A DNA stretch of 64,000 bases, from positions 15,001 through 79,000 of the forward strand of contig OZ012699.1 of assembly GCA_963942565.1 (NCBI GenBank). Direction: 5' to 3'. Positions 1 through 10,139 of the stretch are shown in pieces. This DNA comes from Maea johnstoni (lineage: Eukaryota; Annelida; Polychaeta; Spionida; Magelonidae). The position numbers and the translations under genes were made by a program. Numbering within the stretch: position 1 is the first letter of the stretch; every line of letters starts with the position of its first letter. The notes beneath the pieces are model-generated. The model was given only the letters and a program-made list of their open reading frames with translations. It searched no databases and was not told where the DNA came from.

Positions 1-1080
1 ACCTAGTGGACCCTGGATTTACAGGTCTGGACAGTCCAAATGCCATGCCTACTCCTCCTGTTCATAACATTAGGTGTGCAACAATGTGTTACAGCAACAA
101 TTGATTAAAAAACTGGTTGGAGTATCCATAAAGATCATCAGGAATAACTGATGGCACCTATATGTAAAGCCAGATGGAATTATGCATCTAGGCTGCTTCA
201 AGGGTGGAGATGGCTAATTCCAAATAAGCTTGGGATAGAGTTCATTTTAAATTTTACAGAGAAAATGACAGTGCCTTGAATAGTAGGTAGTAGATTTGAC
301 ATCAGTAGTTAAAATACAATTACGCCATGAGTAAAACATAGGTTCAAATAGTTTCTTAGGGTATTCTCTACTTAAACCCAACTTCCTACCACTGGCAACC
401 TCCCACCAATAAGTACATAGCTCTTCAAACACATCATTCATGACACACACACAAAAAGGATGTATTGGGAGCGACCATTTTATGCTATTAATAGGTTATC
501 TGACCAGCTTGATACCCATATTTCCTTACCAGTTCGGTATCTGCTACTGTTATTTGGGTACCAAGCTGCTCACAGGAGCTATTAATATACTTCCAGTGGC
601 TCCATTTTGTTTGTGTTAGGATGTATTTAAACAGCTACATACTTCGTGTATGAAGGTTTGGCAGTTGTGGGAATTTGGGTTTAAATAGTGAATACCCTAA
701 GGAACTATTTGAGCCTATGTTTTATTTATGGTGTAATCACCTTTAGCTATCGGATTGTGTGTCTGCCTCGGGAAACCTAGTGGTACATTTCCACACGGCA
801 AATTTTCTACAGATGTCCAGTAAGTTTCCCGCAAATTTTGTGTAACTGGAATATGAATCATGTTTGAAGGGGGTTCGGCCAAGTTGGGACACTGACACAC
901 CAGCTGATGGTAAATTACCATTTATTACTGTGGATGGTGTTACCGGTAGCTTATAACATTATCCTCCCTTACTGATTTCAAACCATCTTAAATGGCCTCA
1001 GAAAGAGTGCTTTTAAACTAGATGGTATGATTACCAAATACCCTCAATAGTTCCCCCTACCTTTCGCACCACACCACCCT
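1..1080. other. No gene recognised; contains one inverted repeat
   Basis: I see no coding signal with protein-like composition here. The only structure is an inverted repeat with 48-bp arms at 333-380 and 676-723 (about 44 of 48 positions pair by my count). The region may be intron or 5' sequence of the transposon accessory gene that becomes visible at 1101. Confidence 0.4.
333..723. repeat. Inverted repeat, 48-bp arms
   Basis: The left arm (333-380) contains GGTTCAAATAGTTTCTTAGG and the right arm (676-723) its reverse complement with four mismatches. The arms enclose about 295 bp. No target duplication was seen at the outer ends, so a MITE origin is only a guess. Confidence 0.5.
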
Positions 1081-1100
1081 ACACTTCTTTTATTGTTTAC

Positions 1101-1695
1101 AGAAATCTTCACAGCAAGCTGCGGATGAATCAGAGGATGATGAACTTCAGGCAGATGAAGCACCATCCAGGCCACCATCTCCACCCCCTTCAACTGTGCC
1201 AGCTTCAAAAAGAGGACCCAAGTTTAGAAGCCAGTTGATTCAGCTCTGTTAAAGTTGACCAGTCGCATGGAGGGGAACCAAAAACTCCAAAACCGGCTGA
1301 AGATTGTGCTAGACGCACAGGAGGAGCCCAGGATTGCCTTCCAGCGTTGGATGCAGGCAGAAGCTATCCACTTCCATGAAGATGTTTGGGATGAGTACCA
1401 GAAAGAGGTTTACAGGACCGTCCAGAAATATAAGCAGCGATCGAAGGACATCAGGCAGAATTTGTTTGTACCAAGACCCAGTAGTACGCCGCTACCAAAC
1501 ATCCAACAGTTCTCTTCTTGGATTCCATCTGTGCACACTCCACAGAGTTCAGCTAAGCAACCCGAAAATAGAAGTGGATTTACACCATATCTACATATGC
1601 CGACTCCAAGGAACCAACGTCCAACAACTAGCACTGACTTTAACATTTCCTCTTTCTTGAGTGACTTAGGTTCTACACCCTGTTCCTCTAAATGA
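1101..1695 (+). pseudogene. Accessory protein of a Harbinger-type element, C-terminal exon (decayed)
   Basis: After an acceptor-like TTTACAG, an acidic and Pro-rich linker (ESEDDELQADEAPSRPPSPP) leads into a helical segment (SALLKLTSRMEGNQKLQNRL, then WMQAEAIHFHEDVWDEYQKE) and ends at a stop at 1695. An acidic/Pro linker plus a charged C-terminal helix is what the MADF or Myb-like accessory proteins of PIF/Harbinger elements look like, and a Harbinger transposase lies convergently just downstream (2404-3627). Family knowledge: this partner helps nuclear import and DNA binding of the transposase. The reading frame changes near 1230, between the linker and the helical part, so one indel has broken it. 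The N-terminal DNA-binding domain is not recognisable in the window. Confidence 0.45.
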
Positions 1696-2289
1696 TTGGT
1701 TACATTATTATTTCAAGAAAAATTATTATGCCATTGTCCTTGGATGAGTTTATTGGTTTTAGTCAGTTGCAAATTCCAGACATTTTCTGGATTTTTTCGC
1801 CTGACTATTTATTTTGTTATATTGATACTAAGTGCACTGGGAGATAAAACGAAGAATGGCTGACCGGGTAAGCATTGAAAATCATGTATTTCAGCATACT
1901 TGAAAAAAATCTTAAATTTTACAGCATGTTTGGTTAATTATATAATTTTTCAATTATGACAACATTGCCGGGGAATGAGAAATTTTGCCAGCAAGTTTGG
2001 CAGCAAGATAACTTTATTTTGTATCGCATTATCATCAGTTTATTAATCTGGAGGGATATAAAATCTGTGTTATGTTACATTGTCTTTATTTTCTTTACTG
2101 ATTATGTAGTACAACATTGCCTGAAAAAGGAAACTTTGAATTCGGTACTGTATTTAATTTTTATTTATCATCACATTCTGAAAGAGAAAAACATTCATAT
2201 AATGGGGAATGTAAACTTTATTGTCATGTGATATCATATGTGGCCTGAAAATGCAAAACATGACAATCCATAATTGTGTTCATAAATAC

Positions 2290-2295
2290 AATAAA
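2290..2295 (+). terminator. Candidate polyadenylation signal AATAAA
   Basis: AATAAA lies about 600 nt after the stop of the plus-strand accessory gene and about 110 nt before the convergent transposase stop. It could end the accessory transcript. The motif alone is weak in AT-rich DNA. Confidence 0.25.
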
Positions 2296-2403
2296 GACAT
2301 AGAGAATTCTCAAGTTTCTGGTGTTTTCAGTGTTTTTCTTGAATAATTATCCTTGTCATCTCAGATCATGTTGTTCTGCCACTCAACTGATCCTGCATTA
2401 GAG

Positions 2404-3627
2404 TTAAGGTAATGCTTCAAGTACAATCGCTGTTCCTTGGCCACCCTTGTTGCTCGAAGCCCTCCAATATTTTGCATGTCCAGAAGATTGCAGTTTTGGC
2501 GCCACTCCTACTGGTATGACTTGGTGGTTCGGATTCTCTTGGTCACAGTCTGCATTCTGCAATCCAGGGTAGCGCATCCTCATCAGGTTGTGGAGACAGC
2601 AACATGTGATGACAATCTTATTGACGGTCTCTGGGGCAGGTCGCATGGTGGTCATGATGCATTGCCATCGGTTTGCCAGAATTCCAAAGGCGTTTTCTAC
2701 TATTCTTCTGGCTCTGGAGAGGCGGTAATTGAAGATCCGTTCTTCGTTGGTCAAATCTCTCTTGCTGAAGGGCTTCATCAGCCATGTTTCCAGGGGAAAG
2801 GCATCATCATCAATGATGAAAAATGGTGTGTTTCGGTCATCTCCGGGGAGTGGTCTGGGATATGGAGCACCCGCTGTACCAGTCACAAAGGCCTCTTTCA
2901 GCTCAGAGTTGTTGAACAACTGGCAATCGGAAGCAGAACCGTTGGCCCCTACACTGATCCAGAGAAATTTGTAGTCAGCATCCACTAGCACCAACAGGAT
3001 TATTGAAAAGAAGCCTTTGTAGTTATAATAAACAGAACCTCCATTCTTTGGGTTCTTAATGGCGATGTGTTTGCCGTCAAGCGCACCCAAAGCATGGGGA
3101 AAGTTCCATCTTGCTCCAAACTTATCGGCCACAGCTGTCCAGTCATCTGGTGTACTTGGTGTGGACATCACTTCATCACTGTATTCATCGATGATGGCCT
3201 GTCAAACTTCTGGTACGAACAGCGATATTGTATTATGAGGTACTCGGAAGGCAAATTGCAAACTGCGGTAGGTTTCTCCAGTAGCAAGATACCGCAAGGT
3301 GATGGCCAGTTTCAGGCCAGGTTCCAATGGCTTTCTATTGGTCTCATTCTTGGTGATGCGTGGTCCAACTCTTTCAAGTAGTTCCCGGAACATGACCGGT
3401 TTCATGCGCATGAAATTCTTGAAGTCGCCCTCTGATTCCAGTTGCAGCTCATTCATCAGCCTGCCATAGAATCCAAGTCTGGGTCTCCTTTGGATCCAAG
3501 GTTTCACCCAAAATCTTCTCCTTTTCCTTCGTCTTCTTCTCTGCAGTGCTTCGCCCAAGAGTGCTGCATTTTGGTCTTGGTCAATTTGCAGGTCTAGGTA
3601 GACATCTGCAATTTGCAGCGGCTCCAT
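2404..3627 (-). pseudogene. PIF/Harbinger (HARBI1-like) DDE transposase, interrupted by one stop
   Basis: Cut-and-paste DNA transposase of about 407 codons, the usual length for the family. The basic N-terminal part (RRRRRKRRRFWVKPWI) is followed by the helix-turn-helix region (LAITLRYLATGETYRSLQFA) and the catalytic core. The three acidic catalytic positions are visible: D in GALDGKHIAI, D in GANGSASDCQLF, and E in RARRIVENAFGILANRW. The start is the first Met (MEPLQIADVYLDLQ). A single in-frame TGA, close after LFVPEV, splits an otherwise clean frame; the next codons (QAIIDEYSDEVMSTP) continue normally. This suggests fairly recent loss. The element belongs with the accessory gene at 1101-1695 and the end-like repeats at 3730-4410. 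Confidence 0.85.
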
Positions 3628-3729
3628 TTGGTGGTCACAGAGATGTCAGGTAGATGTCAGAGAGATGTTGGCACCATCGGTGCCAGTGATTGAACGATGA
3701 CGACGATGAGGATTTCCTCATCTTTATAC

Positions 3730-4410
3730 CACTTGTCACTGAACGTGAGACATTCGTGAGACACTCTCAAGACACTCGCAAGTCACTCTCAAGTCAGTTG
3801 TGCGAGTAACACCTGTTTTTGGTACTGAACTTGCGACTGACTTGCGACTGACTTGAGTTGGTTGTGCGAGTGTCTCACGACCTATGCACAACCCCCAATA
3901 CAAACTGGTTGCGCGACCACTTGGAATGTGACCACAACACACAAGACCTGTCGTGAGTCGGGACCGACTTGGTGGAGCTTCATGATCGGCCACGATCAGT
4001 TGGTCGCACAGAGGTTTTCATGGAATGTGACCAGGGCTTTACACAACTGACTTGAGAGTGACTTGCGAGTGTCTCAAGTTGGTTGTGCGTCACTCTTGGA
4101 AACAGCAGCAAATACTCAAAGGAATTATGGTTTCAAGTTGGTTGTGTGTCACTCTCACGAGTGACGCAAGAGTGTCGCACAACCCCATGAATCAGTCGCA
4201 GTCGCCAACAGGTCGCGGAGAGAATTGCGAAGCGTATCGCAAATCTCTCCGCGACCCGCGATCTTTAATTTTTGGTTGCACAACCTCTATAAAACCTCAA
4301 AAACCTGGAAAACCAACGTGGACGCTCGCACATCGGCTTGCGATTGACACCGATTTTTTGTCTTTTTCAGGTCGTCAAGAGGTTTTGTATGGAATGTGAC
4401 CGGGGCTTTA
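3730..4410. repeat. Harbinger-type terminal region with clustered short repeats
   Basis: Many direct and inverted copies of short motifs such as GTGAGACACTC, AGTCACTCTC and AGTTGGTTGTGCG are packed here. Two near-identical end-like sequences, ATGGAATGTGACCAGGGC (to about 4037) and ATGGAATGTGACCGGGGC (to 4405), are both followed by TTTA. Harbinger elements commonly begin GGCCCCGGTCACA-like and duplicate a 3-bp TWA/TTA target, so these are probably ends of one or two nested elements. The clustered motifs could be transposase-binding sites; that is inference. Confidence 0.5.
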
Positions 4411-4600
4411 GAGTCCGTTTTGCTTGATCTTGGGCAAAGGATAGATAAAGTTGAGAGAGCTAGTCAGCCTGTCGTTAAGCCAGAACAGCCAAGTGATCCT
4501 TTCTTTTCAATGTTAGAGGACGCCATTGCTCAGAAAGCCCCACCATTACTCACTCGGTTTAATAAGGAGGGGGGGAACAAGGCTTTTTTTCTCTTGAAGA
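4396..4600 (+). other. Short unrecognised coding-like fragment
   Basis: A frame starting at the edge of the Harbinger end reads ESVLLDLGQRIDKVERASQP then PSDPFFSMLEDAIAQKAPPL, composition typical of coding sequence with a coiled-coil start. It loses coherence after about 4590, close to the left side of the next element. I do not recognise the family; a transposon N-terminal fragment is the simplest guess. Confidence 0.25.
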
Positions 4601-4718
4601 AATGCATATTCAATACAGCCATTCAGTCTATACCTTATTTAAAATGCACACATTTCAATATAAACATATTTGTACAATATGTTTCCAGATATGACACACA
4701 ACCCCCCATACCAACATC

Positions 4719-5670
4719 ATGGCAACATCCAAGGATGTTACCAAAGATGTTACCAAGGTGGTTTTCAAGGAAGTTACCACCAAGAGATTCATTCGATACA
4801 CACCATCAATTGACGTCATCTTTTTGAAGGAAGTGGTGGCCACCAACCCCTTCTCGGATGCTACCAAGTGGCTTACGGTGGCTAGGAAAGTCAACACGGC
4901 AGTCCAGGAAAAGAGGCCAGATGCCAAGGATTTCTCTGAGAGATCTATCCGAGAAAGGTTGGTCGTTCTTCTGCAAGCCTTCATCAAGGAAGATATGGAT
5001 TCTCTTAAGAGGTAAGAATTAGAATTTAGATATGAAAAAGCATATCTATTATGTATTATATTATATCATGTTGCCATAGCAATACCTAGGCATTGTTTTC
5101 CCACACAGTGCATACCAAAGTGTATTCAGTTTTCTACCCTCGTTCGTTGACCTTGCCCGGTGTCATGGCAACCATATGTAAACAACTTTTGAATAAGGCC
5201 TTTTTTCATAAATCAAATGTAACTTTTCCAATTATTGAACATAAAAAATATGGCACATTGCCATAGTAATGTGTAGACATTCTTTCTTTTGCCACACAGT
5301 GCAACTAAGGCTGGAACAGAGTGATTTTAGTGCCATTTGTTCACCACGCGCGTTGTCATGGCAACCATATGTAAACAACTTTTGAAAGAGCCCTGGTGTC
5401 CACAAGTTAAAGGCACTTTTCCCATGAATTTAACAGCAAAATATGTTTTTCCATGATATAATAGCCATTAAGACCTCGCCAGGCAGCTGTGTTTTATCAA
5501 TTTCAGAAGAAACCACCCCACCCAAGAAGGCAAAATTTGACATTGGGGCCTATCTTGAAAGGAAGGCTGATTTGGAGGAAAAGCGGCTAGAACTGGAGGA
5601 GAAGAAACTCAACGCAGAAAAGGCGGAAAGAAGAAGCTTCATTGAAGTTCTGATGAAGCTTGCAAACTAA
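4719..5670 (+). pseudogene. Myb/SANT-like DNA-binding partner protein of an ISL2EU-type Harbinger element
   Basis: Exon 1 (4719-5011) encodes a trihelix/Myb-SANT-like domain with the usual pattern: IDVIFLKEVVATNPF, then KWLTVARKVNTAV, then FSERSIRERLVVLLQAFIKE. It ends at a good donor (AAGAG|GTAAGA). A downstream exon starting about 5507 after TTTCAG encodes TTPPKKAKFDIGAYLERKAD and a Glu/Lys helix ending at 5670. Family knowledge: such proteins accompany ISL2EU/Harbinger transposases, and one lies convergent at 6020-7022. The phases of the two visible exons do not match, so a middle exon is missing or an indel has occurred. Confidence 0.6.
5060..5400 (+). repeat. Direct duplication of about 190 bp inside the partner-gene intron
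   Basis: Two copies (about 5068-5210 and 5258-5395) share TTGCCATAG, CCACACAGTGCA and GTCATGGCAACCATATGTAA in the same order and spacing. They lie between the two exons of the Myb/SANT-like gene. Confidence 0.6.
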
Positions 5671-5689
5671 TAAAAAATGCAGCAACAAG

Positions 5690-6110
5690 TCAATTTCTTA
5701 TGTATCTATTGAACTTTATTATATGTCAATCATGGCATTAAATGCCTTGTTCATTTTTTCATGTCTTCAGCCCAAAAATCCTCCACAGTAGGGTGCTCTA
5801 GACCAACAAGTTGATTTTTTATGTATCTATTGACATAATAAAACTTTTTAAAATGACAATCATGGCATTAATTGCCTTGTCCATTTTTTCATGTTTTCAG
5901 CCCAAATATTCCTCCGCAGTAGGGGGCTCTAGACCAACAAGTTGATTTTATATGTATCCATTGACATAATAAAACTTTATTAAATGTCAATCATGGCATT
6001 AAATGTCTTGTTCATTTTTTCATGTTTTAAGGCCCTTATGTCCTTAGTTCTTAGTCCATTCAGAAGGCCAAATATTCCTCCACAGTAGGGGGCTATACAC
6101 CAAAATATAG
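5690..6110. repeat. Three tandem copies (about 125 bp) of the transposase 3' end
   Basis: Units contain TATGTATCTATTGACATAAT, then ATCATGGCATTAA, then TTTTTTCATGTTTT, then CCTCCACAGTAGGG in constant order. On the minus strand the last motif encodes the PPTVEEYLA-like C-terminus of the neighbouring transposase, so the array was made from the element's own 3' coding end and flank. Confidence 0.7.
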
Positions 6111-7022
6111 TCCAGTTTGGGATCCATACATGCAGGTATGGCAGTTGGCCAACAACGCCCCCACCATATATTGCCATTCCACACTTTGCCTCACAGAACT
6201 CATCCGTTTATTGAAAATTTTCTCGTTTTTCTGACAGCATAACTCCCTTGAATGGTCCAATCAAATTGTCTCTGATAGGGTAAGCTGGATCACCATACAA
6301 ACACATGGGTTCATTGTTTATACGGTTAGCCATTTCTTCCAATTGTTGAAGCAAATTACTCATTCTTAGCATAGCAGAGTCATGGCGCCTACTCTCTACT
6401 GGCTCAAACAGGTTGAATATTAACCCATTTGGTGCCACCACAGATTGAAATTGAATACAATGGTATCGCTTATTGCCACTGAAACACACTTTCTGATGTC
6501 TGTCTGGCCGACAGATTGCCCTTGGAGTCCCGTCGATGAAGCCCCAACAGTTTGTTAGGGGTGCACCCTTCTCATGCACTGCATTTGCAAAATCTTGCAC
6601 CATGGTTGCTGAAGATGTGAGAATTTAGTATGAAAACGTTCATAAATGTCATCATTAACTGTACCAATAATTGCCGAAAGAATACCTTTTGGACGTCCAA
6701 ATTCCTTCTCGAGTTCAAGAAGTCTGTTGGGATATGCAAGTCTACGTAAAAGTAGACAAAAAACATCAAAACCATCTGCAATATGCCTATGTTTTAGTTT
6801 GTAAACAGGTGATATTTCAAGGGCATTTTTTAGGTGATAAATATGGTCTTTAGTGAATCGAAAAATAGCTTTGCACTGATCATCAGTGAAGTTAGCTATA
6901 TTGAAACGCTCGTAAGGTTCATCAAAGGTTTTTGGATGAGCATTTTCGCCATCTTGCATGGCAAACATCAATAATTCGTCATCATCTATGAGCGCACCCA
7001 GCTCCATCATGGTCAAATCCAT
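6020..7022 (-). pseudogene. ISL2EU/Harbinger-like DDE_Tnp_4 transposase with frameshift and internal deletion
   Basis: The N-terminal part (from MDLTMMELGALIDDDEL at 7022) runs through HIADGFDVFCLLLRRLAYPN to the HTH-like region (LELEKEFGRPKGILSAIIGT). The catalytic part shows D in NCWGFIDGTPRAICRP, D in EPVESRRHDSAML, the motif LYGDPAYPI, and the final E in SSVRQSVEW. Two defects are visible: a one-base frame change near 6600, and loss of the segment between SVEW and YMVGALLANCHTCMYG, where about 40 residues normally stand. A stop also interrupts the final GLYFGV-PPTVEEYLA stretch. The convergent Myb/SANT-like gene at 4719-5670 is its expected partner. Confidence 0.75.
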
Positions 7023-7344
7023 TCTCGGGCCACTCCTCTTTTTAATCTATGTCAATGATATGCAGAAGGCTGTCAATTGCAAACTTTTTTTATATGCAGA
7101 TGATTCTTGTCTTTTAGTCTCTGGAAAGAATGATAAGAATATTAAAAATACACTTTCGCATGAGTTACAAAATGTTAGTGATTGGCTTGTAGATAGTAAA
7201 TTATCTTTACATCTCAGGAAAACTGAATCTATCATTTGCGGCTCACAAAAGAGACTAAAGAAGAAGAAAGAGCTAAATGTGGTCTGTAATGGAGCCAAAA
7301 TTGATAGCAAACCTAGTGTTAATTACCTATCAAACAATGCATAA
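7023..7344 (+). mobile_element. LINE (non-LTR retrotransposon) reverse-transcriptase fragment
   Basis: The frame reads LGPLLFLIYVNDMQKAVNCK, LFLYADDSCLLVSG (the YADD catalytic motif) and LQNVSDWLVDSKLSLHLRKT, a standard non-LTR RT palm. It starts abruptly at the ATG side of the ISL2EU transposase (7022), so its 5' end is truncated there, and it stops at 7344. The exact LINE clade cannot be decided from this length. Confidence 0.75.
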
Positions 7345-7800
7345 CAAAAGAAAATTTTAAACTAGAAGTAAAGAAGTATCTTATGGAGTGTATTGCAAAT
7401 GAGGAAGCAGCCATCTATTTATATTAAATTGTGATATGGTAAGACAGTGTTGATAGACGGACATGGGCTGAATTTTTCAACGAACTTTATTTCCTTTCCA
7501 AATTAGGTGTTCTTTTACTAAATTAACACCATGTGATATGTGTCAATCTTGATATATCGTGGCCGGACGGCTTTGGAAATAAGTGCAGGACACTTAAAGT
7601 GGAACTGAAGGCTCACATACATATTAACTTATATGAAAGTAATACACTTCAAGAATAGGATGCTGTCCTTCTTTTTCTCTCAGTGATCCCATGAGTGGAG
7701 AATTGTGCATATTGCCACCAGCCTGCCCAGCCCCGAGCAGCCCCTGGTAGTAGCCATGTTCTTCAATTGAGAGTTATTTTTCATATATTTCCTCCAGCAG
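7345..7800. other. No gene seen
   Basis: AT-rich sequence without recognisable motifs, except short matches in style to LINE 3' or 5' regions on either side. Confidence 0.4.
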
Positions 7801-7814
7801 ATAGCAATTGAAGA

Positions 7815-8265
7815 ACATGGAAACAATATCTTCAGAGAGTAAAATCATAGGAGACTCTGTTAAAAGTAACAGATCTGACATTGCTGACATCATTAAACAA
7901 CAAAATGATTTCAACAACAAAATGATTTCAATCAGAAATATGAGGAGATCATCATGCTGGCCAACTCCCTTAAGGAGAAGGATTTAATGATATAACATAT
8001 GCATAGGAGGATAGAAGTCTTAGAAGAAGAGAATAGACTAGCCAAAGATAGGGAAGAACCAGAAAAAGAGAATATTTGGCAGACATTGCGCAATTTCTGT
8101 ATCACAGTAATAGGTTTAAAAAGAGAGGTGGTTGATGGTTGGATGATTAAAAATGTGCATAGAGTAGGCGACTACAAGATGCCTAAAGGACCAATAATCG
8201 TGGCCTTCGTTCTCTGGGAGGATAGGCAAACAATGCTATTGAATGGTTGCTCTTTGCCTGGGGAG
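7815..8265 (+). mobile_element. LINE ORF1-like fragment (coiled coil plus RRM-like)
   Basis: A charged coiled-coil stretch (RRIEVLEEENRLAKDREEPE) is followed by NIWQTLRNFCITVIGLKREV and IKNVHRVGDYKMPKGPIIVA-type sequence. N-HRVG followed by P-I-V-F is the usual signature of L1-like ORF1 RRM domains. The frame runs directly into the TatD-like sequence at about 8270 without a stop. ORF1-like proteins bind the element RNA. No matching ORF2 follows; the fragment is isolated. Confidence 0.5.
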
Positions 8266-8269
8266 GCTA

Positions 8270-8940
8270 GCTGCCGAGTCCGTATCTTTGACACACATTG
8301 CCACTTGGACCGATTGTTCCGGAAATTGCATCATCACGGAACATTACAAAACTATCTGGTTGGAAGGGGTTGAGGAGTTTCTCCCAACTTTACTGGCTGC
8401 AATGCGGTGTTCTGCGACCCCCCTCAACTGCCCACTTCAAATAGTGTCGAGAATGTTCTGTTGGAGGAGGGGGTGTACAGAGTGGTGGGCTGTCATCCAA
8501 AGATGGCCCAACAGTTTAACTGAAAGGTGAGAGCAAGGATAGTGGACTTATTACTCCAACATCCTAAAGTGATGGCGCTCAGGGAAGTAGGGTTAGACTT
8601 TTCTGGGAATGTGTCAAAGAAAGAGCGAGCTGTGCAGCAGGATGTCCTTAAGGAGGTACTGGATATGGCCATTGCAATGAAGAAGCCAGTGGTGTTCCAT
8701 TCGCGGGATGCTGGGATGGAATTTCATTCCATTTCTAGACCTCTCCTACCATTGGATCATCTAATCCATTTGGACTGTTGTTTCCAGGTCCTCAAACATC
8801 ATGTTCAGCGTGACCGCAGCGTGCACCTACCCACAAAAGGATCTGGCTCGCCACTGTGCCACGTTGGTGTTGAAGACGGATGATCCATATTTTCTCCCCT
8901 ACGCTGCTCTAACCAACCTGGAGTTCTCTGACCTTTGATC
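8270..8940 (+). pseudogene. TatD-type metal-dependent nuclease-like sequence (degraded)
   Basis: The opening FDTHCHLDRL is the N-terminal metal-binding HxH motif of TatD hydrolases (TATDN family). Further on, HPKVMALREVGLDF matches the E-G-LDF metal motif, AIAMKKPVVFHSRDA matches the PV-FH-R-A motif, and the last part contains the DDPY-type aspartate motif near 8880. TatD proteins are 3' exonucleases or deoxyribonucleases. The copy is broken at several points and has no splice structure I can follow. It lies between a LINE ORF1 fragment and a polypurine stretch, so it may have travelled with a mobile element; a processed host pseudogene is the alternative. Confidence 0.6.
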
Positions 8941-9011
8941 CTTTGATCAAGCTGGGATAATGTCACTCGCATTTTCGGGTTTAAGTGTGAATGTAGGAAC
9001 CCGAGTATGAT

Positions 9012-9337
9012 CCGGCTTTGTTTGGTTATGCTAAAGTAGATCCGGCTTTGCTGGGTTTACCTGCTCTTTGAAAATACTACCGTAAAAGGTAGGTCTGGTT
9101 TCTACTGGGTCTACCTGCTCTCTCTAAATAGTTATGTAAGGGTAGATCCGGCTTATGCTGGGTTCAACCAGATCTCTTTTGTAGTAGTTTCGTATCTAAA
9201 AACTATTTGTTTGTTAATTTAGCAGGGCAAATGCTAAATCCAGCGACCTGCTGGGTTTGTTGAATGCGCTTGACTAGTCTGGCTATGCTGGGCTATGATT
9301 TACTGATTTAACGTTCCATCCGGCTTTGCGAGATGGA
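9012..9337 (+). repeat. Series of six or seven related short hairpins
   Basis: The core CCGGC-loop-GCTGG recurs at 9042-9054, 9095-9108, 9148-9161, 9240-9254 and 9279-9291, with a weaker copy at 9012-9025. The first three strong copies are 53 bp apart. At 9037-9060 and 9090-9112 the outer flanks also pair (GTAGA with TTTAC, GTAGG with TCTAC). Changes in one arm are matched in the other (CCGGC/GCTGG, CTGGT/ACTGG, CCAGC/GCTGG). A different hairpin, TCCATC/GATGGA, closes the series at 9315-9337. Confidence 0.6.
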
Positions 9338-9374
9338 GTTATCATGCTTTTATATTTCAGTAGTCCTTTTTACA

Positions 9375-9457
9375 GGAAGGGGAGGAATGTTGCGAGTGTG
9401 TGTAGTTGGTAGTATCTTGTTTAGATGAATGTTCGTGAGCATCCTGCATGTGCGTGC
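9375..9457 (+). other. Polypurine stretch followed by TGTTGCGAG; possible end of an older element
   Basis: GGAAGGGGAGGAA followed by TG resembles the polypurine tract and first bases of a 3' LTR. The sequence is cut after about 70 bp by the LTR element inserted at 9458. The identity of the older element is not established. Confidence 0.3.
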
Positions 9458-9715
9458 TGTGGTATTCATGGCACTTAGCGGTGCTGCCGCGTAGCGGCAA
9501 CATAACACACTAGGATACAATCTCGCGAGGCCCTGAATATCTAGGTCACGAGCGAGACTAAAGACTAGAACTGAACCACGAGGATCATCGGAACACGTGA
9601 GTGTTGTTTGTTATTTGTATATATCATAAACTAAAGATAAACATGTACATTGTAAATACATCGTGTGGAAGCGCCTGGCTGGCCATGATCACACCAGGGC
9701 CAGGCTGCTTCTACA
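9458..9715 (+). repeat. 5' LTR
   Basis: 258 bp, TG...CA ends, contains the GCCGCGTAGCGGC short palindrome and a TATATAT stretch. It pairs with the 3' LTR at 14843-15107. Confidence 0.85.
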
Positions 9716-9994
9716 ATGGTGTGGTCGGCAGGATTTAATCCTTGCCAAAAAAATCAACACTGGGCTGGGGCTATTCAAATGGCCGCTATCTTGAAAAAGG
9801 CCCACATGTTTTAACTAAATTTAGATTGTTTTGAAAATTCGTTTGGTTTATTTCTGCCTTATGTTTCAAATAAATGAACATTTAAAATGCCACAACCTTG
9901 AACATAATGAACCTCTAGGGCAGAAAAATGACTGAAACCAAGTTTAGTTTGTATGAAACTTGCACTTTGTTTTGTTGTGTTCGTCATGTGCTCT

Positions 9995-10131
9995 GGGGCC
10001 GGTTGCACCAACGTGACTCAGGCTCCAACTTAGGCTCAAGGCTCAACTTGATTGTCTACAACAATAGATGCTATTGTTGTAGACAATCAAGTTGAGCCTT
10101 GAGCCTGAGTCACTTTGGTGCAACTGGCCCC
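9995..10131. repeat. Foldback MITE inserted in the LTR element
   Basis: A near-perfect palindrome of 137 bp: the arms start GGGGCCGGTTGCACCAA and end TTGGTGCAACTGGCCCC, with the centre at TATTGTTGTAGAC/GTCTACAACAATA. It lies in the untranslated leader region of the LTR element, so it is younger than that insertion or was carried by its parent. Confidence 0.75.
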
Positions 10132-10139
10132 TGGTCATG

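Noticed and set aside
2437-3381. Plus-strand frames opposite the Harbinger transposase
   Set aside because: Shadows of the minus-strand transposase, which has catalytic motifs.
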